A stretch of DNA of 7,776 bases from Flavobacterium sp. (GTDB lineage: Bacteria > Bacteroidota > Bacteroidia > Flavobacteriales > Flavobacteriaceae). The notes below the pieces were generated by a model. It was not told where the DNA came from. It saw only the letters and a program-made list of their open reading frames with translations, and made no database searches. Of the stretch, positions 1 to 6,335 are shown piece after piece (within the stretch, counting starts at the first letter, position 1; every line of letters starts with the position of its first letter). The stretch lies in the NCBI GenBank assembly GCA_027483785.1, contig JAIXTU010000047.1, positions 1 to 7,776 on the forward strand, read 5' to 3'. Both the position numbers and the translations under genes were made by a program.

Positions 1-126
1 AACCTAACAACTGTTTTCCCAAAAGGGCACTATCAAGTTGGCGATTTTGTGAATGTATTGATACACCGATGCACTTCCGGAACTTTAATTGGCGAAGCTG
101 TAGGATACGGAACCATGCAATCGTAA
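1..126 (+). CDS. miaB: MiaB, tRNA-2-methylthio-N6-dimethylallyladenosine synthase, C-terminal end only
   Basis: The window opens inside this gene; 41 codons and a TAA stop remain. The visible residues include a stretch GDFVNVLIHRC followed by GTLIGEAVG, which is the small beta-barrel TRAM domain that closes methylthiotransferases of the MiaB/RimO group. The family is a radical-SAM enzyme with two iron-sulfur clusters that adds the methylthio group to i6A37 of tRNAs reading U-starting codons. The catalytic part lies outside the window, so MiaB rather than a paralogue is inferred from the TRAM sequence and from the neighbours: in many Flavobacteriia miaB directly precedes the sigma-54 activator found next. 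The next gene starts 3 bases after this stop, so the two are almost certainly cotranscribed. Confidence 0.82.
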   Translation, partial: NLTTVFPKGHYQVGDFVNVLIHRCTSGTLIGEAVGYGTMQS

Positions 127-129
127 ACT

Positions 130-1389
130 ATGGAAAGCGTACAATCAATAAAGCAGCGATTCGAGATTATCGGAAATGATCCGAAATTGAATCGTGCGAT
201 CGAAAAAGCGATTCAAGTGGCTCCGACCGACATTTCGGTGTTGGTTGTAGGAGAAAGCGGTGTGGGAAAAGAAAGTATTCCGAAAATAATTCACGGGCTT
301 TCGCATCGCAAACACGGAAAATATATTGCAGTAAACTGCGGAGCGATACCTGAAGGAACGATCGACAGTGAATTATTTGGGCACGAAAAAGGCGCTTTTA
401 CTGGAGCCACACAAACGCGCGAAGGCTATTTTGAAGTAGCCAACGGCGGAACGATATTTTTAGATGAAGTGGGCGAATTGCCCCTAACGACACAAGTGCG
501 CTTATTGCGTGTTTTGGAAAACGGCGAGTTTATCAAAGTAGGATCCTCGCAGGTTCAGAAAACAAATGTGCGCATTGTTGCAGCTACGAACGTGGACATG
601 TTTGCGGCAATCAGCAAAGGGAAATTTCGCGAAGATTTGTATTACCGATTAAGTACGGTAGATATCCAATTACCGCCACTGCGCGAACGCAAAGACGATA
701 TACATTTATTGTTTAGAAAATTTGCTGCCGATTTTGCGCACAAATACAAAATGCCTCCAATAAAGCTCGACGAGCAAGCGGTGCAATTGTTGTTGCAATT
801 TCGCTGGAGCGGAAACATCCGTCAGTTGCGAAACGTTGCCGAACAGCTTTCGGTATTGGAAACCACGCGCGACATTAACGCGGCGACATTGAAATCGTAT
901 TTACCGGGCGAAAACGTGAATTTACCCGCTGTAGTTTCAGAAAAAAAGAGCGATTCGGATTTTTCAACCGAAAGAGAGATTTTGTATAAAGTTCTTTTTG
1001 ATATGAAAAGCGACTTGAACGACTTGAAGAAACTGACGCTCGATTTGATTAAAAACGGTAGTGCAGCTGTAAACGAAACTCAAAGTGGCTTGATTCGGAA
1101 GATTTATGGGAACGAAGAAGTTGAAAACGATACGGATTACGAAGATAGTTCGTTAGCGGTTATTCAACCGGTAGCAGCTCCTGTTAAAAAAGAATTTCCA
1201 ACACGTAACGACAATTATCTGTTTGCAGAAACCGTTGAAGAAGAAGAAACGTTAAAACTCGAGCAGAAAGAGATAGAAATGATTAAAAAATCATTGGAAA
1301 AGAATAAAGGTCGTCGTAAAGCTGCAGCCGATGAGTTAGGCATAAGCGAACGCACGTTGTATCGAAAAATTAAACAATTTGATTTGTAA
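130..1389 (+). CDS. Sigma-54-dependent transcriptional activator (AAA+ plus Fis-type HTH, no receiver domain)
   Basis: This 419-residue protein is a bacterial enhancer-binding protein that would use ATP to remodel RNA polymerase carrying sigma-54. The AAA+ domain starts almost at the N-terminus: Walker A GESGVGKE at 41-48, the sigma-54-contacting GAFTGA loop at 88-93, Walker B GGTIFLDE at 106-113, an arginine-finger region FREDLYYRL at 166-174 and the sensor II segment WSGNIRQLRN at 226-235. A helix-turn-helix of the Fis type (about 386-416, ending RTLYRKIKQF) binds DNA. Between them is a charged, poorly conserved linker of about 120 residues that includes a possible coiled-coil segment near 280-310. 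There is no N-terminal receiver, GAF or PAS domain, so its activity is probably set by expression, a partner protein or the linker. All catalytic motifs are intact. It sits 3 bases after miaB and 1 base before lptE. Its targets are not shown by the sequence; the groES leader has a candidate sigma-54 site. Confidence 0.93.
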   Translation: MESVQSIKQRFEIIGNDPKLNRAIEKAIQVAPTDISVLVVGESGVGKESIPKIIHGLSHRKHGKYIAVNCGAIPEGTIDSELFGHEKGAFTGATQTREGYFEVANGGTIFLDEVGELPLTTQVRLLRVLENGEFIKVGSSQVQKTNVRIVAATNVDMFAAISKGKFREDLYYRLSTVDIQLPPLRERKDDIHLLFRKFAADFAHKYKMPPIKLDEQAVQLLLQFRWSGNIRQLRNVAEQLSVLETTRDINAATLKSYLPGENVNLPAVVSEKKSDSDFSTEREILYKVLFDMKSDLNDLKKLTLDLIKNGSAAVNETQSGLIRKIYGNEEVENDTDYEDSSLAVIQPVAAPVKKEFPTRNDNYLFAETVEEEETLKLEQKEIEMIKKSLEKNKGRRKAAADELGISERTLYRKIKQFDL

Positions 1390-1390
1390 A

Positions 1391-1909
1391 ATGATGAATA
1401 GATTCAAAACCGTACAAATCGGATTTTTGTTTGTGGTGATGTTAACCTTGAATGCGTGCAGCGTTTCGTATAATTTTACAGGAACGGGAAAGATCGACGC
1501 CAAAACTTTTCAGGTAAATTACTTTTTGAATAATTCGGAATTAGTGCAGCCGGGAATTGAACGAACTTTTACAAATCGTTTGCAGGAAATTATTCTAAAT
1601 CAGACGAATTTAAGTCTAACCAATACCGGTGGCGATTTAGTTTATGAAGGCGAAATAACCGACTTTAGAATAACGCCTATGACTGCAACGGCCGACCAAA
1701 GAGCGTCGCAAAACCGTTTAACGATTGCGGTACAAGTTCGATTTACCAATAAAAATAAAGAAGAAGATAATTTTGACAAAAAGTTTTCTTTCTTTTACGA
1801 CTATTCTGGTGATGCACAGTTAGTAGGCGGACCTTTAAACGAAGCTTTAGAAGTAATTTTTGAACGAATCACACAGGATGTTTTCAACGAATCGTTAGCA
1901 AAATGGTAA
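1391..1909 (+). CDS. lptE: LptE, LPS-assembly lipoprotein
   Basis: This 172-residue protein is predicted to be the outer-membrane lipoprotein that plugs and assembles the LptD translocon, which delivers lipopolysaccharide to the cell surface. The N-terminus has a positively charged start, a hydrophobic segment and a lipobox LNAC, making Cys23 the predicted lipidated residue. The mature part begins with SVSYNFTG, a pattern typical of Bacteroidota LptE, and continues with an alpha/beta fold of the expected length. I place the start at ATG 1391, one base after the upstream stop; a second ATG follows immediately at 1394, and an upstream in-frame TTG at 1379 would overlap the previous gene and is less likely. 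The next gene begins 4 bases after the stop. Sequence divergence of LptE is high in general, so the name rests on the lipoprotein signal, the N-terminal motif and the conserved gene order. Confidence 0.85.
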   Translation: MMNRFKTVQIGFLFVVMLTLNACSVSYNFTGTGKIDAKTFQVNYFLNNSELVQPGIERTFTNRLQEIILNQTNLSLTNTGGDLVYEGEITDFRITPMTATADQRASQNRLTIAVQVRFTNKNKEEDNFDKKFSFFYDYSGDAQLVGGPLNEALEVIFERITQDVFNESLAKW

Positions 1910-1913
1910 ACCG

Positions 1914-2714
1914 ATGATAAACGCACAGGAACTCAGCTTGTTTTTGGAAAAACCTGAATTGGTGAAAGACCAGCATGTTGCTGTTTTGCGCGAATTAATT
2001 AATCGGCACCCCTATTTTCATGCACCTCGAGCTATTTATTTAAAAGCGCTGTACAACCAAAACAGCAGTGCTTACAATCTCGAATTGAAAAAAACTGCGG
2101 CTTATACGCAAGATCGCGGTGTTTTATTCGACTTCATCACTTCGGGCACTTTTACGGGTTTGCATCAAGCTTTTCAAGCAGAAAAAGAAGCGCGTATCAA
2201 CGAAATTGAAGTTTTTGCGTACGAAATTGTATCGCATAAAACTGACGATACAATAGTAGCAGATCCGGCAGTTACAACTATTGAACCAACAGCGGTTACA
2301 ACGCAAGCGGCTGCAAATCTGGGTGTAGGAAAACCACTGCAATTTTCGCAAGAAGAAAAACACAGTTTCCAAGAATGGTTGCAACTGGCAAGTTTTAAAC
2401 AAGTAGATCGAAGCGGGGTAAGCGTACCCGACAGTCGAAAGCGCAAACTCGACTTGATTGATAAGTTTATTGAAACCAATCCGAAGATCATTCCGAATCG
2501 AGAACAAACGAGCTCGGTGAAATTAGTTCAGGACGACGACAGCCAGCAAGCTACGCTAATGACTGAAACTTTGGCACAAGTTTACCTCGAGCAAAAGAAA
2601 TATCAGAAAGCAATTCAAGCTTATGAAATTTTAATTTTGAAATATCCCGAAAAAAGTTCTTTCTTTGCAAGCCGAATTTCGGATATCCGAATTTTGCAAA
2701 CCACTAATATTTAA
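1914..2714 (+). CDS. Uncharacterised TPR-repeat-type protein between lptE and secG
   Basis: I do not recognise a defined function for this 266-residue protein. It has no signal peptide or membrane segment, so it is probably cytoplasmic. Residues 1-100 are largely helical and include the segment RHPYFHAPRAIYLKAL, which looks like a packing helix pair. Residues about 110-135 are rich in Thr, Ala and Val and are probably disordered. Residues 143-190 form another helical patch (EEKHSFQEWLQL). The C-terminus carries one clear tetratricopeptide repeat at about 216-249, with the signature LAQVYLEQKKYQKAIQAYE followed by LKYP. Proteins of this type occupy the same place, between lptE and secG, in many Flavobacteriia, so a link to envelope biogenesis or secretion is plausible but only inferred from context. 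It follows lptE by 4 bases and precedes secG by 10 bases. Confidence 0.85.
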   Translation: MINAQELSLFLEKPELVKDQHVAVLRELINRHPYFHAPRAIYLKALYNQNSSAYNLELKKTAAYTQDRGVLFDFITSGTFTGLHQAFQAEKEARINEIEVFAYEIVSHKTDDTIVADPAVTTIEPTAVTTQAAANLGVGKPLQFSQEEKHSFQEWLQLASFKQVDRSGVSVPDSRKRKLDLIDKFIETNPKIIPNREQTSSVKLVQDDDSQQATLMTETLAQVYLEQKKYQKAIQAYEILILKYPEKSSFFASRISDIRILQTTNI

Positions 2715-2724
2715 TTGATTTAAA

Positions 2725-3087
2725 ATGTTTTCGATTTTTGTAGTATCTATCACAATAGTTTGTTTTTTATTAATCCTAGTTATTATGGTGCAAAACCCTA
2801 AAGGAGGCGGTTTGTCTTCTACCTTAGGAAGTTCGGCACAATTAGGTGGTGTTCAAAAAACAACCGACTTCTTGGATAAAAGTACTTGGACATTAGGCAC
2901 AGCACTTATTGTGTTGGTTTTATTGTCTTCTATTAGCTTTTCAAAACCAGAAGCTGAACAAGTTGCGTTACCTGAACCTACTGAAGCTCCTGCTGCGCCA
3001 GCTGCTAACGAAAACAAACCAGCTGCCGAAAAACCAAGCACAACTACTACAACAAACACACCTGTAGAAGTACCCGTAAAGAAATAA
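2725..3087 (+). CDS. secG: SecG, preprotein translocase subunit
   Basis: This 120-residue protein is the small accessory subunit of the SecYEG channel in the inner membrane. It has the two expected transmembrane helices, at about 3-22 and 55-73, separated by the conserved cytoplasmic loop VQNPKGGGLSSTLGSSAQLGG that gives the family identity (the key part is NPKGGGLS at 24-31). After the second helix there is a tail of about 45 residues (75-120) rich in Pro, Ala, Glu and Thr, including a run of Thr residues. Tails like this are common in Bacteroidota SecG and are probably disordered; no function is known to me. It is the last gene of the miaB-to-secG operon: a strong intrinsic terminator begins 23 bases after its stop codon. 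Confidence 0.95.
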   Translation: MFSIFVVSITIVCFLLILVIMVQNPKGGGLSSTLGSSAQLGGVQKTTDFLDKSTWTLGTALIVLVLLSSISFSKPEAEQVALPEPTEAPAAPAANENKPAAEKPSTTTTTNTPVEVPVKK

Positions 3088-3110
3088 GCCTTACGTGCTC
3101 AAAATACCTG

Positions 3111-3143
3111 AAAGCCGATTCCAAAAACGAATCGGCTTTTTTT
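3111..3143 (+). terminator. Rho-independent terminator after secG
   Basis: The arms AAAGCCGATTC (3111-3121) and GAATCGGCTTT (3129-3139) pair perfectly over 11 bp around a 7-base loop, and the 3' side runs into seven T residues (3137-3143). It closes the miaB-lptE-secG operon and separates it from groESL. Its sequence is very close to the terminator after the rhodopsin gene. Confidence 0.93.
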
Positions 3144-3236
3144 ATGCGCGTTCTTATCGGCAAAATCACGGCTTAATCCTACGGTTTCTGCCTCTTTTGG
3201 CAGTTGAGCAAACCAGATTTCCGACAATACTTCCGC

Positions 3237-3257
3237 AAACTGAAAATGTGTCAGTTT
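3237..3257. repeat. Inverted repeat upstream of groES, possible activator site
   Basis: The arms AAACTGA (3237-3243) and TCAGTTT (3251-3257) are perfect reverse complements separated by 7 bases. A smaller repeat, GTGT (3248-3251) and ACAC (3260-3263), overlaps it. The repeat ends 10 bases before a sigma-54-like element. It does not match the CIRCE operator of HrcA (TTAGCACTC-N9-GAGTGCTAA). A role as a regulator binding site is inferred from its position. Confidence 0.45.
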
Positions 3258-3265
3258 TAACACGG

Positions 3266-3282
3266 CTGGCACAATTTCTGAA
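3266..3282 (+). promoter_or_regulatory. Sigma-54-like -24/-12 element of groESL
   Basis: The segment CTGGCACAATTTCTGAA compares with the sigma-54 consensus YTGGCACGRNNNTTGCW. The -24 part TGGCAC is intact and the invariant GG (3268-3269) is followed after 10 bases by GA (3280-3281), where GC is expected. The -12 part is therefore imperfect (CTGA against TTGC). A start site near 3292 would give a groES leader of about 38 bases. I found no good TTG/TAnnTTTG housekeeping promoter between the secG terminator and groES, which makes this the best candidate, but it is unproven. Confidence 0.45.
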
Positions 3283-3329
3283 ATGTAGCGAGCAGTCAAT
3301 TAAGTTAACCTAAAAAATAAATAAGAGTT

Positions 3330-3605
3330 ATGGCATTGAACATTCAACCTTTGGCAGACAGAGTTCTTATCGAGCCTGTAGCCGCCGAAACGCAAACCGC
3401 TTCAGGTATCATCATTCCTGACACCGCAAAAGAAAAACCTCAGCGCGGAAGTGTAGTTGCTGTTGGGAACGGGAAAAAAGATCACAACATGACCGTGAAA
3501 GTTGGCGACACCGTGCTATACGGAAAATACGCCGGCACCGAACTCAAACTCGACGGAAAGGACTATTTGATCATGCGTGAAGACGACATTCTAGCAATTG
3601 TGTAA
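3330..3605 (+). CDS. groES: GroES, co-chaperonin (Hsp10)
   Basis: This 91-residue protein is the seven-fold lid of the GroEL folding chamber in the cytoplasm. It begins with the family hallmark LADRVLIEP and carries the mobile loop around residues 18-37, with the SGIIIPD segment that inserts into the GroEL apical domains. The C-terminal part YAGTELKLDGKDYLIMREDDILAIV is typical. The length is usual for the family. There is no Shine-Dalgarno site; the start is preceded by an A-rich stretch and TTA, as is normal in Flavobacteriia. groEL starts 27 bases after the stop, and the pair forms one operon between the secG terminator and the terminator at 5279. Confidence 0.98.
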   Translation: MALNIQPLADRVLIEPVAAETQTASGIIIPDTAKEKPQRGSVVAVGNGKKDHNMTVKVGDTVLYGKYAGTELKLDGKDYLIMREDDILAIV

Positions 3606-3632
3606 TTCAATCTTAAAAAACTCACCAAAAAA

Positions 3633-5258
3633 ATGGCAAAAGAAATTAAATTCGATATCGAAGCTCGCGACGGCCTTCGTCGTGGAGTAGATGCATTGGC
3701 TAATGCAGTAAAAGTAACGCTTGGCCCAAAAGGCCGTAACGTAATCATCGGTAAATCGTTCGGCGGACCTAACGTAACCAAAGACGGCGTTACTGTTGCG
3801 AAAGAAATTGAGTTAACCGACGCGCTTGAAAACATGGGCGCACAAATGGTTAAAGAAGTTGCTTCAAAAACCAACGATTTAGCCGGCGACGGAACCACTA
3901 CGGCAACCGTTTTAGCACAAGCTATCGTTAAAGAAGGTTTGAAAAACGTTGCTGCCGGCGCTAATCCGATGGATTTGAAACGCGGTATCGACAAAGCTGT
4001 TGAAGCAATCGTAGCCGATTTAGCAAAACAAGCTAAAGTGGTAGGAAGCGATTCAGAAAAAATCAAACAAATTGCATCAATCTCGGCAAACAACGACGAA
4101 GTTATCGGCGAATTGATTGCAACTGCTTTCGGAAAAGTAGGGAAAGAAGGTGTAATCACCGTTGAAGAAGCAAAAGGAACCGACACTTTCGTAGATGTGG
4201 TTGAAGGTATGCAGTTCGACAGAGGATATTTGTCGCCGTATTTCGTGACCAATCCTGAAAAAATGGATGCGGAATTAGAAAATCCGTTCATTTTATTGTA
4301 CGACAAAAAAGTATCGTCTTTAAAAGAATTACTTCCAGTACTTGAGCCGGTGGCACAAAGCGGAAAGCCCCTATTAATCATCGCTGAAGACGTTGATGGC
4401 GAAGCACTTTCGACACTTGTCGTGAACAAATTGCGCGGTGCGTTGCGTATTGCCGCTGTAAAAGCTCCAGGATTTGGCGACCGCAGAAAAGCGATGCTAG
4501 AAGACATTGCCATTTTAACCGGCGGAACTGTAATTTCTGAAGAACGCGGCTACACACTTGAAAACGCTACTTTAGACATGCTTGGTTCGGCAAAACGCGT
4601 AACAATCGACAAAGACAACACAACGATTGTAAGTGGTGCGGGCGATGCTGAGTTAATCAAAAATCGCGTGAATCAAATCAAGGCACAAATGGAAACTACT
4701 ACTTCAGATTACGATCGCGAGAAGTTGCAAGAGCGTTTGGCTAAATTAGCTGGCGGCGTTGCTGTACTTTACGTGGGTGCGGCTTCGGAAGTAGAAATGA
4801 AAGAAAAGAAAGACCGTGTAGATGATGCACTTCACGCTACTCGCGCTGCTGTTGAAGAAGGAATTGTTGCCGGTGGTGGTGTAGCACTATTGCGTGCTAA
4901 GGCGTCGCTTGCTGCAATTAAAGCCGATAACGCCGATGAAGCAACCGGTATTCAAATAGTTTCGCGTGCTATCGAAGCGCCTTTGAGAACCATTGTTGAA
5001 AACGCTGGTTTGGAAGGATCGGTAGTAGTAGCAAAAGTTGCCGAAGGTTCTGGCGATTTTGGTTACAACGCAAAAACCGACGAATACGTAGACATGCTTG
5101 CAGCGGGAATCATTGATCCGAAAAAAGTGACACGCGTAGCTTTAGAAAACGCAGCATCCGTTTCAGGAATGATTTTAACTACAGAGTGTGCGTTAATCGA
5201 CATTAAAGAAGACACTCCAGCGCCTGCAATGGGCGGCGGAATGCCGGGAATGATGTAA
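3633..5258 (+). CDS. groEL: GroEL, 60 kDa chaperonin (Hsp60)
   Basis: This 541-residue protein forms the double-ring ATP-driven folding chamber. All hallmark segments are present: the nucleotide-binding VTLGPKGRNV near 28-37, the ATP motif GDGTTTATVL at 85-94 with Asp86, and RVDDALHATRAAVEEG (395-410) with the hydrolytic Asp398. GIVAGGGVALL follows at 410-420. The apical domain spans roughly 190-370. The C-terminus ends in the flexible GGGMPGMM tail that lines the cavity. Length and composition are normal and there are no breaks. It is the second gene of the groESL operon and converges with blh, with a 78-base gap that contains the operon terminator. A long open frame on the opposite strand here is a coding shadow. 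Confidence 0.99.
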   Translation: MAKEIKFDIEARDGLRRGVDALANAVKVTLGPKGRNVIIGKSFGGPNVTKDGVTVAKEIELTDALENMGAQMVKEVASKTNDLAGDGTTTATVLAQAIVKEGLKNVAAGANPMDLKRGIDKAVEAIVADLAKQAKVVGSDSEKIKQIASISANNDEVIGELIATAFGKVGKEGVITVEEAKGTDTFVDVVEGMQFDRGYLSPYFVTNPEKMDAELENPFILLYDKKVSSLKELLPVLEPVAQSGKPLLIIAEDVDGEALSTLVVNKLRGALRIAAVKAPGFGDRRKAMLEDIAILTGGTVISEERGYTLENATLDMLGSAKRVTIDKDNTTIVSGAGDAELIKNRVNQIKAQMETTTSDYDREKLQERLAKLAGGVAVLYVGAASEVEMKEKKDRVDDALHATRAAVEEGIVAGGGVALLRAKASLAAIKADNADEATGIQIVSRAIEAPLRTIVENAGLEGSVVVAKVAEGSGDFGYNAKTDEYVDMLAAGIIDPKKVTRVALENAASVSGMILTTECALIDIKEDTPAPAMGGGMPGMM

Positions 5259-5278
5259 TTCATTTCGAATTCAAATAC

Positions 5279-5309
5279 AAAGCCTTCTCATTTCGGGAAG
5301 GCTTTTTTT
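5279..5309 (+). terminator. Rho-independent terminator after groEL
   Basis: AAAGCCTTC (5279-5287) pairs with GAAGGCTTT (5297-5305); a G-U pair and a C-G pair extend the stem to leave a 5-base loop. Seven T residues follow (5303-5309). It lies in the convergent gap between groEL and blh. Read from the other strand the hairpin is followed by a poorer, interrupted T tract (TTTGTATTT), so it may also slow transcription leaving blh. Confidence 0.92.
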
Positions 5310-5336
5310 ATGGGTAGGTGTTAGCGGTGTTTATAT

Positions 5337-6218
5337 CTATTTCTTAAACAAGCGCAGCATCACAAAAGCATGTGGAAAGGTTATCGCTGCCAGCGCTGCA
5401 AACAAAAACGACGTGAGTTCTTGAACGGAACTACTAAAGAAAAATGTTGCTGTAATACCAATTGCTGCAGCAAGCCAGTACCAAAAAGCCGATTTAAAGT
5501 ACTTCGAAAAACTACCTAAGTCAGAACTGCCGTAAAGAAATTGCACTTGTGCCAGAAGCGACGGGATGCTGTGCCACAGAATAAAGTAAACGGCAAAACC
5601 CCAAATTAGGCTGCCCGAAAAAAAGATAAGTGCAAAAAATGGCAGCAAAAGCAATTCGCGCGTAACCGATTGCAGCCTTCCTGGGATCGATACAATACGC
5701 CAAAGCACAAACAAAGCAAAAAGAACTACAGTACCGACTAAAATGCGTCTCCACGGAAAGTCAAGCAAATTGCTGTGCGTAAGTGTAGCTAAAACGCCGT
5801 TAACTTCAGTCTGGTGCGCAGCAAACAACAGCGCAAATAACAACCATCCGTACAAAAATCTAAATACATACCGATCGAGCGCCTTCCAACTACTGTCGTA
5901 GCGCTCCGAGTGCTGCTCCCCAAAATGATAGCTGCTGGTAAGCACAAAACTAAAAATCGCTAAAACCGGTAACCAAAAAAATAACAGGGCCGCCGAAACA
6001 ACTACTAAACTATACGTACTCAACAAACGCAAATCTATTTTAGACGTATCGGCTAACTTAAATTGCTGCAAAAGTGCTAAATCGTTTGCGCCATGTAAAA
6101 CTCCGAACGATAAAATGAGTGTTAAACCCGCTACCAGTTCAACAGTTGCCGAACCATACGAACGCACGAAAAGTCCGCCAAAGCTCGCCAATATTAGTAT
6201 TTTTTCAATCTTATTCAT
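5337..6218 (-). CDS. blh: Blh, beta-carotene 15,15'-dioxygenase (Brp/Blh family)
   Basis: This 293-residue integral membrane protein is predicted to split beta-carotene into two molecules of retinal, the chromophore of the neighbouring rhodopsin. The sequence is mostly hydrophobic, with about seven or eight membrane segments. It carries the histidine motifs of the Brp/Blh family, the likely ligands of the catalytic iron: HGANDL (His42), YHFGEQH (His98 and His103), LWHSIPS (His216) and FPHAFVM (His283). Length is normal for the family and the frame is intact. The ATG at 6218 is the first methionine and opens a hydrophobic N-terminal helix. The gene diverges from the rhodopsin gene across 107 bases. 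Function is assigned from the motifs and from this pairing. No carotenoid biosynthesis genes lie in the window, so beta-carotene must be made from elsewhere in the genome. Confidence 0.93.
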   Translation of the reverse strand: MNKIEKILILASFGGLFVRSYGSATVELVAGLTLILSFGVLHGANDLALLQQFKLADTSKIDLRLLSTYSLVVVSAALLFFWLPVLAIFSFVLTSSYHFGEQHSERYDSSWKALDRYVFRFLYGWLLFALLFAAHQTEVNGVLATLTHSNLLDFPWRRILVGTVVLFALFVLWRIVSIPGRLQSVTRELLLLPFFALIFFSGSLIWGFAVYFILWHSIPSLLAQVQFLYGSSDLGSFSKYFKSAFWYWLAAAIGITATFFFSSSVQELTSFLFAALAAITFPHAFVMLRLFKK

Positions 6219-6272
6219 TCTAAATTATGTGTAATGCAAATTTTAAGATAAATTTTTGAATTATTCATAATC

Positions 6273-6312
6273 AATTTTGTTTAATGTTTCGTAGATTTGA
6301 TTAAACAAAATT
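6273..6312. repeat. Perfect 13-bp inverted repeat between blh and the rhodopsin gene, candidate operator
   Basis: The left arm AATTTTGTTTAAT (6273-6285) and the right arm ATTAAACAAAATT (6300-6312) are exact reverse complements separated by 14 bases. With one mismatch the arms extend to 16 bp (6270-6285 and 6300-6315). The spacer contains TAGATTTG, a fit to the Bacteroidota -7 element for the rhodopsin gene. The right arm overlaps the -7 element of the blh promoter on the minus strand. This symmetric placement over both start regions suggests a binding site for a dimeric regulator that controls both genes. The regulator is unknown. Confidence 0.6.
6292..6299 (+). promoter_or_regulatory. Candidate -7 element of the rhodopsin gene
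   Basis: TAGATTTG matches the Bacteroidota TAnnTTTG -7 motif and lies 26 bases before the rhodopsin ATG. A start near 6306 would give a leader of about 20 bases. No TTG lies at the usual distance of about 17-23 bases upstream; the nearest are 12 bases (6277-6279) and 33 bases (6256-6258) away. The promoter may therefore be weak or activator-dependent. Confidence 0.45.
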
Positions 6313-6335
6313 AATCCTAATAATTATGAATGCAA
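6306..6335 (-). promoter_or_regulatory. Candidate blh promoter, TTG-N19-TAnnTTTG
   Basis: Read on the minus strand, TTG (6335-6333) is followed after exactly 19 bases by TAATTTTG (6313-6306). This matches the flavobacterial housekeeping consensus without a mismatch. Transcription would start near 6299 and give blh a leader of about 80 bases. The TTG element lies inside codons 3-4 of the rhodopsin gene, and the -7 element overlaps the right arm of the inverted repeat. Confidence 0.55.

Noticed and set aside
1379..1390. TTG start for lptE giving a slightly longer protein
   Set aside because: It would overlap the upstream stop region and weaken the lipoprotein signal; ATG at 1391 gives a standard signal with Cys23.
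3095..3313. Open frames of 66-72 codons on both strands between secG and groES
   Set aside because: They run through the secG terminator and the groES regulatory region and show no recognisable domain.
3144..3329. CIRCE (HrcA) operator upstream of groES
   Set aside because: No TTAGCACTC-N9-GAGTGCTAA-like sequence is present; the visible inverted repeat is unrelated.
3563..4513. 316-codon open frame on the minus strand opposite groEL
   Set aside because: It is antisense to a clearly functional groEL, its translation is Ser/Ala/Thr-rich low-complexity sequence with no motif, and it arises from the codon pattern of the plus-strand gene.
6219..6325. Riboswitch or attenuator in the blh or rhodopsin leader
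   Set aside because: Apart from the 13-bp palindrome there is no compact conserved fold or T-tract hairpin, and the palindrome would be split by the predicted start sites.
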